A stretch of 64,000 bases of DNA from JBJHAX01 sp050480705 (GTDB lineage Bacteria; Actinomycetota; Nitriliruptoria; Nitriliruptorales; Nitriliruptoraceae), in contig JBJHAX010000007.1 of the NCBI GenBank assembly GCA_050480705.1, forward strand, positions 1-64,000, read 5' to 3'. Each line of letters opens with the position of its first letter. The first letter of the stretch is position 1. Positions 9,535 to 17,492 of this stretch are shown here, one piece after another. The translations under genes and the position numbers were made by a program. Below the pieces are notes generated by a model. That model ran no database searches, was not told the DNA's origin, and saw only the letters and a program-made list of their open reading frames with translations.

Positions 9535-10530
9535 CTAGAAGTGGGAGAGGAAGCGGACGTCGGAGTCGAAGAACTCGCGTATGTCGCCGACACCGTGCCG
9601 CAGCATCGCCACGCGTTCGATGCCGACGCCGAACGCGAATCCGGTGTAGCGATCGGTGTCCACGCCGCACGCTTCGAACACGTTGGGGTCGACCATTCCA
9701 GCGCCGAGCACCTCGAGCCATCCGGAGGCCGAGCCTTCGTAGGAGACGTCCACCTCGCAGCTGGGCTCGGTGAAAGGGAAGAACGACGGCCGCAGACGGA
9801 TCTCGCGGTCAGCCCCGAACATCGCCCGTGCGAACGACAGCAGCGTTCCACGCAGGTGCGCCATGGTGACGCCCTCGTCGACGAGGAGCCCTTCCACCTG
9901 ACTGAACACCGGCGAGTGGGTCGCATCGATGGTGTCGGCGCGAAAGGTTCGGCCCGGTACGACGACTGCGATCGGTGGTTCTTCGGACGTCATCACGCGC
10001 GCCTGGACCGGCGAGGTGTGGGTGCGCAGCACCACGTCGTCGTAGCCCTCGACGTAGATCGTGTCCATCTCCTGCCGGGCCGGATGGTGTGGCTCGATGT
10101 TGAGCATGTCGAAATTGAACACGCCCGCCTCGGCCTCGGGGCCTTCGGCCACCCGGTAGCCCATCCCGACGAAGACGTCGACGATCTCCTGTTCCACCTG
10201 GGTGAGCAAATGTGGCCTGCCGGGAGCCAGCCGGCGAGGCGGCATCGTCAGATCGAGACGTTCGTCGAGCAGCCGCTGGCGCATCGCTGCCCCGGCGAGT
10301 TCGTCGTGACGAGTGGCGAACGCGGCATCGAACGCGGCCCGCAGCGCATTGATCGCCTGGCCACGTTCACGGCGCTCGTCGTCGCTGAGTTGCCCCATCG
10401 ACCGTTGCATGCCTGCAAGGTCCGAGCGTTTGCCGGTGTATGCGACCCGTGCACGCTCGAGTTCCTCGAGGTCCCTGGCATCGCGGATCGCGTCAAGGGC
10501 CCGCTGGCGCAGCTGCTCGATCTCGGTCAC
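9535..10530 (-). CDS. pheS: phenylalanine-tRNA ligase alpha subunit
   Basis: PheS is the catalytic alpha chain that activates phenylalanine and charges tRNA-Phe. The 331-residue protein has the N-terminal coiled-coil arm (roughly residues 1-85) and the class II catalytic core, including GRTFRADTIDATH, the PSFFPFTEPSCEVDV segment and the C-terminal GFAFGVGIERVAML motif 3. The start is GTG 10528-10530, six bases after GGAG. A possible -10 (TAGGCT, minus strand) lies about 45 bases upstream; I see no T-box or leader peptide. Confidence 0.96.
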   Translation of the reverse strand: MTEIEQLRQRALDAIRDARDLEELERARVAYTGKRSDLAGMQRSMGQLSDDERRERGQAINALRAAFDAAFATRHDELAGAAMRQRLLDERLDLTMPPRRLAPGRPHLLTQVEQEIVDVFVGMGYRVAEGPEAEAGVFNFDMLNIEPHHPARQEMDTIYVEGYDDVVLRTHTSPVQARVMTSEEPPIAVVVPGRTFRADTIDATHSPVFSQVEGLLVDEGVTMAHLRGTLLSFARAMFGADREIRLRPSFFPFTEPSCEVDVSYEGSASGWLEVLGAGMVDPNVFEACGVDTDRYTGFAFGVGIERVAMLRHGVGDIREFFDSDVRFLSHF

Positions 10531-10645
10531 TCGCCACTCCAGATCGCCGAGCGAATGTTGGTCGCAGCGGCAGCCTAACGGCCGTGTTCACACGCATCGC
10601 GCGTCGCGAACCCGATGGCGCCCGCGCGGAACCGGCGGCGAGGAG

Positions 10646-11416
10646 TCATCCACCGGCGTGGGGGCCACGCCACATCTCGTGGAGGGCGATGCCTGCCGCG
10701 ACGGCGGCGTTGAGCGACTCGGCGTGTTGCGACATGCGGATTCGCACCCGCATGTCGAGGCGCTCGAGCATCTCGGCGGCGATGCCATGGGACTCGCTGC
10801 CGACGAACACCACGGGTCCGTCGAGACTCTGGAGTTCGTCGATCTCGCTCTCGCCGTGCGACGCGAGGCCGACAGTGACGCGACGCGCCGCTTCAGCGGC
10901 GTCGATGATCCCGCCGACGTCAGCGCCGGCCACCACGTCGACGCGGTAGAGAGCTCCGGCCGTCGCACGCACCACCTTGGGCGAGAACACGTCGGCGCAT
11001 CCGGTCGTGGTGACGACACAGTTGGTGCCGAACGCATCTGCGGTACGCACGACGGTGCCCACATTGCCAGGGTCGGCGACACGGTCGAGCACGACGGCGC
11101 CACCGTGCACGAGTGCTGCCGCCAACGAAGCGGTCGTCGAGACGACAACCGCGATGACCCCCTGCGGTGTCACGGCATCGGCGACGGCCTCAAGAACGTG
11201 GTCGGTCACCTCGACGATCTCGACACCGGCGTCGTCGTAGCGTTCACGCCACTGCGGTGCCACAAGCAGTCGTTCGACGCGTCCGGCGGCCAAGGCGGCA
11301 TCGACGGCGTGCGGACCTTCGGCGAGATGCAGCCCTGTGCGGCGCCGGTGTTTGCGCTGCTTCAGTGCCGCCGCGTGTTGTGCGGTGGCGTTACGTGTCG
11401 AGGTGACGATCGCCAC
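10646..11416 (-). CDS. TrmH/SpoU-family RNA 2'-O-methyltransferase
   Basis: This 256-residue protein is a SPOUT-class RNA methyltransferase that would transfer a methyl group from S-adenosylmethionine to a ribose 2'-OH. The three family motifs are present: ADPGNVGTVVRTADAFG (motif 1), VFVGSESHGI (motif 2) and the C-terminal SLNAAVAAGIALHE (motif 3), which forms the trefoil-knot cofactor site. An N-terminal SpoU substrate-binding-like domain precedes them. Location between rplT and pheS is common in actinobacteria and suggests an rRNA target. The exact site, and whether it resembles thiostrepton-resistance methylases, cannot be told from sequence alone. Confidence 0.9.
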   Translation of the reverse strand: MAIVTSTRNATAQHAAALKQRKHRRRTGLHLAEGPHAVDAALAAGRVERLLVAPQWRERYDDAGVEIVEVTDHVLEAVADAVTPQGVIAVVVSTTASLAAALVHGGAVVLDRVADPGNVGTVVRTADAFGTNCVVTTTGCADVFSPKVVRATAGALYRVDVVAGADVGGIIDAAEAARRVTVGLASHGESEIDELQSLDGPVVFVGSESHGIAAEMLERLDMRVRIRMSQHAESLNAAVAAGIALHEMWRGPHAGG

Positions 11417-11449
11417 CCGGGCTCCTCGCGATCGGGCGAGCCTGCTGGA

Positions 11450-11818
11450 TCAGGCAGCCTCAGCATCGAGCGCTTGGCGCGCGACACCGACCAGTGCGCG
11501 GAACGCTGGCTCGTCACGAACGGCGAGATCCGCGAGCTGCTTGCGGTCGACCTCGACCTCAGCGAGTCGCAGTCCGTGCATGAGACGGCTGTAGGACAGC
11601 CCTTCCTGCCGGGCAGCCGCGTTGATCCGCGCGATCCACAGGCGTCGCATGTCGCCTTTGCGCGCGCGACGGTCGCGGTACGCGTACCGCTCGGCGTGCT
11701 GGACTGCTTCTTTGGCAACCTTGAACCGCCGGCTGCGCGCGCCGCGGAACCCCTTTGCGCGGTCGAGGACCGCCCGGTGGCTCTTCTTCGCGTGCACGCC
11801 TCGCTTGACCCTTGCCAT
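11450..11818 (-). CDS. rplT: 50S ribosomal protein L20
   Basis: L20 binds 23S rRNA early in large-subunit assembly. The 122-residue sequence starts MARVKRGVHAKKSHRAVL and keeps the KGFRGARSRRFKVAKEAV and LWIARINAAARQEGLSYS segments found across the family. It follows rpmI in the infC-rpmI-rplT operon. In several bacteria L20 represses this operon by binding its leader RNA; whether that holds here is not shown. Confidence 0.97.
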   Translation of the reverse strand: MARVKRGVHAKKSHRAVLDRAKGFRGARSRRFKVAKEAVQHAERYAYRDRRARKGDMRRLWIARINAAARQEGLSYSRLMHGLRLAEVEVDRKQLADLAVRDEPAFRALVGVARQALDAEAA

Positions 11819-11854
11819 GTCGCCCTCCTCGTAATCGTGTTCGGTACCGCGCCA

Positions 11855-12049
11855 CTACTGATTGAGGAGGCGCTTGACCTTCTTCGCGTCGGGAGCCGCG
11901 ATGACCGTGTCACCGGCCAGCCGCCGCTTGCGACGGGAACTCTTCTTCTCCAGCAGGTGGCTGCGGTTCTTCTGACGCGCAAGGACCTTGCCGTTGCGCG
12001 TCACGCGGAATCGCTTCTTGGTCCCACTGTGGGTCTTCTGCTTCGGCAT
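11855..12049 (-). CDS. rpmI: 50S ribosomal protein L35
   Basis: L35 is a small basic protein of the large subunit. The 64 residues begin MPKQKTHSGTKKRFRVT and are highly lysine- and arginine-rich, with the KNRSHLLEKKSSRRKRRL segment typical of the family. I use ATG 12047-12049; an open extension upstream is not family-like. It sits between infC and rplT. Confidence 0.97.
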   Translation of the reverse strand: MPKQKTHSGTKKRFRVTRNGKVLARQKNRSHLLEKKSSRRKRRLAGDTVIAAPDAKKVKRLLNQ

Positions 12050-12154
12050 GTCGCTGGCCTTTTCGGAGTGCGGGCATGCGCCCGCTGACCGCCCCGCTCT
12101 GGGGCGTCGCACTGCTGGGTCGGGACGTCGTCTTGTTCGGGCGGGCGACGCTGT

Positions 12155-12757
12155 CTACGTGTCGGACTCCGCCGGCGACTCGGCGTCCGTGGACACCGGT
12201 TCGGTGAATGCGTCGTCGGGTGCTGGATCGGAGTCACGCACGGCACGCTGCTTCGTCGGCGCGAGCACCATCACCATGTTGCGCCCGTCGACCTTCGGCG
12301 TCGCCTCGATGGTCGCGACATCGCTCATGTCCTCTGCGAGACGGTCGAGCAGGCGCAGACCCAGTTCCGTGTGGCTCATCTCGCGACCTCGGAACATGAT
12401 CGAGGCACGGACCTTCGCGCCGTCGTTGAGGAATCGCCTCACGTGACCCGATTTCGTGCCGTAGTCGTTGTCCGAGATCTTCGGCCGCATCTTGATCTCT
12501 TTCACGGAGATCTGGCTCTGGCGCCGGCGGGCCTCCTTCTGTTTCTGCTCCTGCTCGTACTTCGCCTTTCCCCAGTCCATGATCCGGCACACCGGCGGAT
12601 CAGCCTGGGGTGCTACCTCGACGAGGTCGAGGTCCTGCTCGCGGGCTCGTCGGAGCGCTTGAGCGAGCGCGACGACCCCGACCTGCGTCCCGTCGGCGTC
12701 AACGAGCCTGACGCGTGGAACCTTGATGTCGGCGTTCAGACGACGCTGTTCGTCGAT
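12155..12757 (-). CDS. infC: translation initiation factor IF-3, probable AUC start
   Basis: IF-3 keeps 30S and 50S subunits apart and checks start-codon selection. The product contains the N-domain (RRLNADIKVPRVRLVDADG), the basic linker rich in Lys/Gln (KAKYEQEQKQKEARRRQ), and the C-domain with VKEIKMRPKISDND. The best ribosome site is AGGAGG, 7 bases before an ATC codon at 12755-12757, giving about 200 residues. An in-frame GTG at 12794-12796 would add 13 residues but has no such site and would translate through the AGGAGG. Non-AUG starts (AUU, AUC) on infC are the known basis of IF-3 autoregulation, so I prefer ATC. The C-terminal tail is acidic. Confidence 0.92.
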   Translation of the reverse strand: MDEQRRLNADIKVPRVRLVDADGTQVGVVALAQALRRAREQDLDLVEVAPQADPPVCRIMDWGKAKYEQEQKQKEARRRQSQISVKEIKMRPKISDNDYGTKSGHVRRFLNDGAKVRASIMFRGREMSHTELGLRLLDRLAEDMSDVATIEATPKVDGRNMVMVLAPTKQRAVRDSDPAPDDAFTEPVSTDAESPAESDT

Positions 12758-12843
12758 GCTCCTGCCTCCTGGTCGAAACGTTGGGCCGGCTATCACCGCA
12801 GTCGGATCGTGGCGACGCGCATGTCATGCCACAAAATCACAAC

Positions 12844-12862
12844 GGCGACCCTCAGGGTCGCC
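12844..12862 (-). promoter_or_regulatory. hairpin in the infC leader (12758-13094 non-coding)
   Basis: The 337 bases between infC and the DUF1844 gene hold no convincing ORF. On the minus strand they contain an 8-base-pair hairpin (GGCGACCC, 3-base loop, GGGTCGCC) followed by a T-rich run, like an attenuator or terminator about 85 bases before infC. A TTGACA lies near 12966-12971, but no good -10 follows at the right distance. This could be a ribosomal-protein or IF-3 leader. Confidence 0.45.
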
Positions 12863-13032
12863 GCACGGGACAGCACCGCCGCCGCAAGGGCGGGAGCCGG
12901 TGGTGACCCGGGAAGGCGAGGCCCGCCGGGTGGGATGCGGCGTCACGCGACGGCACATCCACTTGTGTCAAGTTGTCTCCGCTGGTCACACGCCCAACCG
13001 GAACCCGGCTGTCGCGCGCAGACAGCGGACGC

Positions 13033-13058
13033 GGCGCACAGGGTAGCACCCTGGCGCC
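13033..13058 (-). terminator. hairpin downstream of the DUF1844 gene
   Basis: The bases 37-62 past the DUF1844 stop form a stem: GGCGC and AGGGT on one side, ACCCT and GCGCC on the other, with a small internal bulge and a 3-base loop. There is no long T run. It may end the DUF1844 transcript so that infC uses its own promoter further down, but read-through is equally possible. Confidence 0.4.
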
Positions 13059-13094
13059 CAGCCAGCGTGGGATGCGGCTGTGTCGCCAGCAGGG

Positions 13095-13520
13095 TCAGGC
13101 TCCGGGTGTCCAGAGCCTCTTGGCGGATCCGCCCGCACCCTGGTCGTCCGACGAAGGACCCGGCGACGGCTGCGGGTCGCTGGCGGCCTGATCGGCGGCT
13201 GACGCGTCGCCGCTTTCGGGCGTGTCACCGGCGTGACGTTCGGCGTCGACCTGCGCCATGCGCAACTGGGTCAGGGCCTCGTCGAGTTGTCGGAGAAGTT
13301 CTTCGTCGACACGGCCGCGCATCTGCGCGGTCACCGCATCCACCACATCGATGAGCAGGCGACCGTCTGAACGGCCGAGCTTGACCTGCGCAGCGCTGAC
13401 GAGCGCCGAACAGACCTCAGCGAGCACCTGGTCGACGGGGGCGTTGCGCAACTGCTCGAGGTAGGCACGTACCTCCTCTTCGCTTGGCTGGGCGTTCTCG
13501 TCGTCCACGCGGTCGGCCAC
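13095..13520 (-). CDS. DUF1844 family protein
   Basis: This small acidic protein of about 141 residues resembles the DUF1844 family, which in actinobacteria is typically encoded just upstream of infC. Its function is unknown. The N-terminal 90 residues are predicted helical (PVDQVLAEVCSALVSAAQVKLG and QLDEALTQLRMAQVDAE are the recognisable parts); the C-terminal 50 are rich in Ala, Asp, Pro and Ser and look disordered. I take GTG 13518-13520, five bases after AGGAG, over a GTG two codons earlier that overlaps the ribosome site. Confidence 0.75.
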   Translation of the reverse strand: MADRVDDENAQPSEEEVRAYLEQLRNAPVDQVLAEVCSALVSAAQVKLGRSDGRLLIDVVDAVTAQMRGRVDEELLRQLDEALTQLRMAQVDAERHAGDTPESGDASAADQAASDPQPSPGPSSDDQGAGGSAKRLWTPGA

Positions 13521-13638
13521 GATCACTCCTGGTGTCAGATCGGTCCCGAACCGGGTCGGGAGGTGAGCATGGCGAGGCTACGGGGCGACCCGGCGGAACG
13601 TCCAGGCGACTGGCATACGATGCGGTTCCGCCAAGCGG

Positions 13639-13664
13639 AGCCCGAGCCCGATGGGCTCGGGGCT
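13639..13664 (+). promoter_or_regulatory. hairpin in the hisE leader
   Basis: About 30 bases before hisE, AGCCCGAGCCC and GGGCTCGGGGCT face each other across a 3-base loop, with one bulged base. A possible -10 (TACGAT) lies just upstream around 13614. The hairpin would be in the 5' leader. I see no histidine-rich leader ORF, so attenuation is only a possibility. Confidence 0.35.
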
Positions 13665-13691
13665 GACGGGCAGACGAGGTGGAGCGACGGC

Positions 13692-13955
13692 GTGAAGACC
13701 TTCGAGTCACTGTTCGACGAACTCACGGCGAAGGCACGGACGCGGCCTGAGGGTTCGGCCACGGTCGCAGCACTCGAGGCCGGCGTGCACGAGATCGGCA
13801 AGAAACTCGTCGAGGAAGCCGCCGAAGCGTGGATGGCCGCCGAGCACGAGTCCAAGGATCGTGCCGCCGAAGAGATCTCCCAACTGCTGTACCACGCCCA
13901 AGTGCTGATGCTCGCGCGAGGGCTCGACCTCGACGACGTCTACGCTCACCTGTGA
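13692..13955 (+). CDS. hisE: phosphoribosyl-ATP pyrophosphatase
   Basis: HisE hydrolyses phosphoribosyl-ATP to phosphoribosyl-AMP and pyrophosphate, the second step of histidine synthesis. The 87-residue product belongs to the all-alpha MazG-like fold; the metal-binding acidic residues are in KKLVEEAAEAWMAA and KDRAAEEISQLLYHAQVL. I chose GTG 13692 behind a GGTGGAG ribosome site; an open extension upstream covers the leader hairpin and is not family-like. HisG follows 124 bases later, and hisE-hisG pairs are standard in actinobacteria. Confidence 0.94.
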   Translation: MKTFESLFDELTAKARTRPEGSATVAALEAGVHEIGKKLVEEAAEAWMAAEHESKDRAAEEISQLLYHAQVLMLARGLDLDDVYAHL

Positions 13956-14079
13956 ACGACCGTGCACCGTGGCGCGCCGCACGCGCACCACGGGCCGCGC
14001 CCGTGTGGGACGCGACGCCGCCAGGCTGCTACCGCCAGGTGCCACGCGCAACCGCACGACCATCGGATCCGAGGAAGCC

Positions 14080-14925
14080 ATGCTCCGTGTCGCCGTCCCG
14101 AACAAGGGAGCGCTCGCCGCTCCCGCATCGACCATGCTGCGCGAGGCCGGCTACCGCCAGCGCCACGACGATCGCGAACTCGTCCTGGTCGACCCCGACA
14201 ACGAGACCGAGTTCTTCTTCCTGCGACCACGCGACATCGCGACTTATGTTGGGACCGGGCGTCTCGACGTGGGCATCACCGGGCGTGATCTGCTGCTCGA
14301 CGCCGACACGGGCGCCGAGGAGACGCTTGGGCTCGGCTTCGGGACATCGACGTTCCGCTACGCCGCCGTGCCGGGTACCGCAGGCACCATCGAGGACTTC
14401 GCGGGCAAACGCATCGCCACGTCCTACGCCACACTCGTCGGACGTGACCTCGCCCAGCGCGGCATAACCGCAGAGGTCATCAAGCTCGACGGGGCCGTCG
14501 AGACTGCGGTGCGCCTCAACGTCGCCGACGTGATCGCCGACGTCGTGTCCACGGGCACCACCCTGCGCCAAGCCGGCCTCGAGGTCGTCGGCGACCCCGT
14601 CCTGCACTCGGAAGCAGTCCTCGTGCGTCGCGAAGGCGCAGACACCGATCAGCGCGTCGAACAACTCGCGAGACGCCTGACGGGTGTGGTCATCGCACGC
14701 CGCTACGTCATGATCGACTACGACATCCGCGTCGAACTCGTCGAGCGGGCATGCGAGCTCACGCCCGGCATCGAGTCACCGACGGTCAGCCCGCTGCACG
14801 ACAAGGGATGGGTCGCGGTGCGCGCGATGATCGAACGTCCGGACACCAACCGGATCATGGACGAGCTGTGGTCCATCGGCGCCCGCGGGATCCTGGTCAC
14901 CGACATCCTCGCCTGCCGCCTGTGA
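14080..14925 (+). CDS. hisG: ATP phosphoribosyltransferase, long form
   Basis: HisG condenses ATP and PRPP, the first committed and histidine-inhibited step of histidine synthesis. The 281-residue product is the long form: a periplasmic-binding-protein-like catalytic part (LRVAVPNKGALA at the start, DVGITGRDLL, the phosphate-binding VSTGTTLRQAGL loop) followed by a C-terminal ACT-like regulatory domain from about residue 205, so direct feedback by histidine is expected. ATG 14080 follows GAGGAAG at good spacing. No HisZ partner is needed for this form. Confidence 0.96.
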   Translation: MLRVAVPNKGALAAPASTMLREAGYRQRHDDRELVLVDPDNETEFFFLRPRDIATYVGTGRLDVGITGRDLLLDADTGAEETLGLGFGTSTFRYAAVPGTAGTIEDFAGKRIATSYATLVGRDLAQRGITAEVIKLDGAVETAVRLNVADVIADVVSTGTTLRQAGLEVVGDPVLHSEAVLVRREGADTDQRVEQLARRLTGVVIARRYVMIDYDIRVELVERACELTPGIESPTVSPLHDKGWVAVRAMIERPDTNRIMDELWSIGARGILVTDILACRL

Positions 14926-14998
14926 CCTCTCGATCGGCGCCGCCAGCGATGATCGTGCGCGGGCACTCGACCACCGACCGCACGACCGGGCCATGACC

Positions 14999-15988
14999 TC
15001 AGGGCCCGACGTCGTCATCGACGTCGCGTCCCGAGGCGCGGAGCAGTTCCTGTGCGACGTCGGCCGCGACGTCGGCGACCGGCTCGCCGGCGCGCACCCG
15101 GGCATTCCATTGGCCGAGTGACGGTGTGGTCATGTGCGCTCCCAGCGGGCTGAGCGCGCTGCGAACGGTTGGATGACGATCCAGGACGTCGTCGCGGACC
15201 ACGATCGCAGGCACGAACGCGGGGAACACCCGCAGGTCGTCGTGCAGCGGACGCAGGCCTGCGCGCCACACATCGCCGTCGGTCGCAGTCGTGAGACCCG
15301 CGAGACAGTCGCCCGCGAGGACGCCCAGCACCGCCGCGTCGGGATCGGCAGCGAGGAACGGGCGGTCACTTCGCACGCTGTAGGCCGACAACACCGCAGG
15401 GAGACCGTCCGGCCTGGAGGCGAATTCGCGGTCGACGCACACCAACGCCTCGGGTTGCGCCGACAACCGTGACGCGAGCTGCGACATCGACGTGAGGTCG
15501 GCGTCGACGGCGGGTGGACCCTGGACGACGAACGCGAAGGTCGCGTTCGCTGGCGGCGTCGCAGGCCCGTCCGCGAAGCGCGGCGACAACCAGATGTTGC
15601 CCGCCTGCGCGTCGTGTTCGCGCACCTCGCGGAAGCTGCGCTCTGGATCTCCCGGCGGGTCGGCTCGCCCCATCGTCTCCAACCACGCCTCACCGCTGTA
15701 GCCGATCGCGACGTCGATCGCGCCGAGTTCGAGTGCCTGACGGGTGTCACGCCGATCGGCGAACGTCTCGAGTTCGGGTGCGAAGCCGCCCTGAGCGAGC
15801 AGTGCACCGGCGATGTGCGCAAGCAGTTCGGTTTCCTGGTCAGGTCCCGACGCCACGCGCACGATCGGAGCGGGTGGGCCGTCGTCGTCCGCCGACGCGT
15901 CCGCACATCCGCCCAGCACAGCGACCGCGCAGACCCACGCGAGAAGGGACCATCTGCGTCTGCCGTCGTCCCTGTGCTCATGCTCCAT
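14999..15988 (-). CDS. OpuAC-like (glycine betaine/choline-type) substrate-binding lipoprotein
   Basis: A 329-residue predicted lipoprotein: positively charged start, hydrophobic stretch and lipobox LGGC with the lipidated cysteine at about residue 28. The mature part resembles the OpuAC/ProX/OsmF class of betaine-binding proteins: a SGPDQETELLAHIAGALLA start, the DVAIGYSGEAWLE segment, and a C-terminal FPAFVPAIVVRDDVLDRHP stretch that matches the family's usual ending. Such proteins deliver betaine or choline to an ABC transporter, but no permease or ATPase gene is in the window, so it is an orphan here. The start could also be ATG at 16004-16006. It is divergent from the next lipoprotein across a structured operator. 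Confidence 0.75.
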   Translation of the reverse strand: MEHEHRDDGRRRWSLLAWVCAVAVLGGCADASADDDGPPAPIVRVASGPDQETELLAHIAGALLAQGGFAPELETFADRRDTRQALELGAIDVAIGYSGEAWLETMGRADPPGDPERSFREVREHDAQAGNIWLSPRFADGPATPPANATFAFVVQGPPAVDADLTSMSQLASRLSAQPEALVCVDREFASRPDGLPAVLSAYSVRSDRPFLAADPDAAVLGVLAGDCLAGLTTATDGDVWRAGLRPLHDDLRVFPAFVPAIVVRDDVLDRHPTVRSALSPLGAHMTTPSLGQWNARVRAGEPVADVAADVAQELLRASGRDVDDDVGP

Positions 15989-16027
15989 ACGCACAGGCTG
16001 CCACATGATGGCAAGGCTTTGGGTCCG

Positions 16028-16075
16028 TACCCTCGTTCATGTCGGGCATCGACATGAACGATGTCAGGCATCGAC
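16028..16075. promoter_or_regulatory. perfect inverted repeat plus direct repeat between divergent lipoprotein genes
   Basis: CGTTCATGTCG at 16034-16044 and CGACATGAACG at 16050-16060 are perfect 11-base arms around a 5-base spacer. The 15-base ATGTCGGGCATCGAC at 16039-16053 is repeated with one mismatch at 16061-16075, a 22-base period. A possible -10, TACCCT (16028-16033, plus strand), would put the transcription start inside the repeat, as for a repressor operator. It could also form an RNA hairpin in the leader of the gene at 16146. Confidence 0.65.
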
Positions 16076-16145
16076 GGCCGTCGTGCCACGTCGACCCATC
16101 GGCCGCTGGACCTGCGAGAGTCCACCTGACGGAGAGCCATCCATC

Positions 16146-17102
16146 GTGCATGTACGAACCCGTCCAGCCTCCCACCGCCCACTGGTGCTCGCGGTCATGT
16201 TGCTCGCGACCGCCTGCGCGCAGCCTGACAGCAGCGCGGGAGCCGACGACGAAGCGCTCGCAGTCGCCCCCGCCAGCTTCGACGTCAGTGTGGGCGATGA
16301 CGTGCGCCTGCTCGCCGGAGTGTTCGCGCCCGACCGGTCACTGCTCGCATTCGGGCAGGTCACCTTCGAGCTCGGCCCGGTGGGAGACGATCCCCAGCAG
16401 GTCGCGCTCACTCAGCGGGCCACGGCCTCGTGGCTCGCGGTCCCGGGGGCCGAACCCGAAGGATCGGCTGAGCAGCCACGCTTCCTCGATGGCGAGGCCG
16501 GCTCAGGCGTCTACGCAGCCAACGTCGATCTCGATGAACCGGGCACGTGGGTGCTGCAGGTCAGCGCCACGCTCGAGGACGGCAGCGAACGTTCGGGGAC
16601 GGCGCTGTTCGAAGTGCAGCCCGAACCGCTGGTGCCGACCGTCGGCGACCCCGCGCCCCGAACACCGAACCTGACCATCGCCGACGTTGAAGCGGGTGAT
16701 GCTCCAGCGCACGCCGTCGACTCGCGCGCACAGGACGGAGCCGAGGTCCCCGACCCTCATCTGCACGACACGCGCATCCCCGACGCGATCGCGGAGCGTC
16801 GACCCGTCGTCGTCGCAATCACGACGCCCGTCTACTGCGTCAGCCGCTTCTGCGGACCAATCACCGAGGTCGTGGCCGATCTCGCCCATGCACACGACGA
16901 CCGTGCCGCGTTCGTCCACGTCGAGGTCTGGCACGACTTCGACGAGCAGCAGTTGACCGACGCCGCAGCAGCATGGATCCAGACCGACGTGGGCGGCAAC
17001 GAACCCTGGGTGTTCGTCGTCGACGCCGACGGAGTGATCACCGCCCGTTGGGACAACGTGCTCGACGTCGACGAGCTCGAGGCAGCGCTCGCGAGCCTCT
17101 GA
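16146..17102 (+). CDS. thioredoxin-fold lipoprotein with C-x4-C pair
   Basis: A 318-residue predicted lipoprotein: Arg/His-rich start, hydrophobic stretch and TAC-type lipobox with Cys at about residue 24. Residues 35-165 look like a beta-rich domain of an exported protein (FDVSVGDDVRLLAGVFAPD, then GVYAANVDLDEPGTWVLQV). The C-terminal 120 residues look thioredoxin-like: a strand (VVVAITTPVYC), two cysteines C231 and C236 separated by four residues (CVSRFC), and a PWVFVVDADGVI strand pair. The usual CxxC is therefore not present; the pair resembles SCO1/peroxiredoxin-like variants. Substrate unknown. GTG 16146 follows GGAGAG; an open upstream extension crosses the operator. Confidence 0.65.
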   Translation: MHVRTRPASHRPLVLAVMLLATACAQPDSSAGADDEALAVAPASFDVSVGDDVRLLAGVFAPDRSLLAFGQVTFELGPVGDDPQQVALTQRATASWLAVPGAEPEGSAEQPRFLDGEAGSGVYAANVDLDEPGTWVLQVSATLEDGSERSGTALFEVQPEPLVPTVGDPAPRTPNLTIADVEAGDAPAHAVDSRAQDGAEVPDPHLHDTRIPDAIAERRPVVVAITTPVYCVSRFCGPITEVVADLAHAHDDRAAFVHVEVWHDFDEQQLTDAAAAWIQTDVGGNEPWVFVVDADGVITARWDNVLDVDELEAALASL

Positions 17103-17152
17103 CGCCGCCAGCAGCCCGGGCGCTGGTCGACGGGTACTGCGCGACGCGAATC

Positions 17153-17485
17153 TCAGTCACCGCGCCGACGACGTCTGCGACGTGCGAGCTGCGGCGGGAC
17201 GAGGGAGACGTCCGGACCCGCGAGCCGGTCACCACGTGACCCTGCACGCAGCATGCCGGCGAGCGCCGTGCCTGCCACGATGACGACCTCCAGCGCTACC
17301 GCCACGAGCACGGCCCAACCGACCAGCTCGCCCAACAGGCTGACGCTCACCCCAGTCCCCCGCAGCGAACCAACGACCGGCCACAGCGCGATCGCCGCAG
17401 CGACGAGCACGATCCCGACGGCACGCAGGCGCCGTGCAGTGCGTGCGAAGTCGACGACGCTCGCCGCATCCCGGTCGTGATCCAT
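17153..17485 (-). CDS. small membrane protein, function unknown
   Basis: I do not recognise this 110-residue protein. It has two predicted membrane segments (AVGIVLVAAAIALWPVVG, about residues 24-41, and LVGWAVLVAVALEVVIVAG, about 57-75), and a strongly basic C-terminus ending in a run of arginines. ATG 17483-17485 follows GAGG at short spacing, and the gene begins 7 bases after the upstream gene stops, so the two are probably co-transcribed. Confidence 0.6.
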   Translation of the reverse strand: MDHDRDAASVVDFARTARRLRAVGIVLVAAAIALWPVVGSLRGTGVSVSLLGELVGWAVLVAVALEVVIVAGTALAGMLRAGSRGDRLAGPDVSLVPPQLARRRRRRRGD

Positions 17486-17492
17486 CGGTCCT

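Noticed and set aside
12371..13354. Long open frame (327 codons) on the plus strand across infC and the DUF1844 region
   Set aside because: Antisense to infC, which has clear family identity; composition is Arg/Pro-rich and shows no domain. High G+C DNA keeps such shadow frames open.
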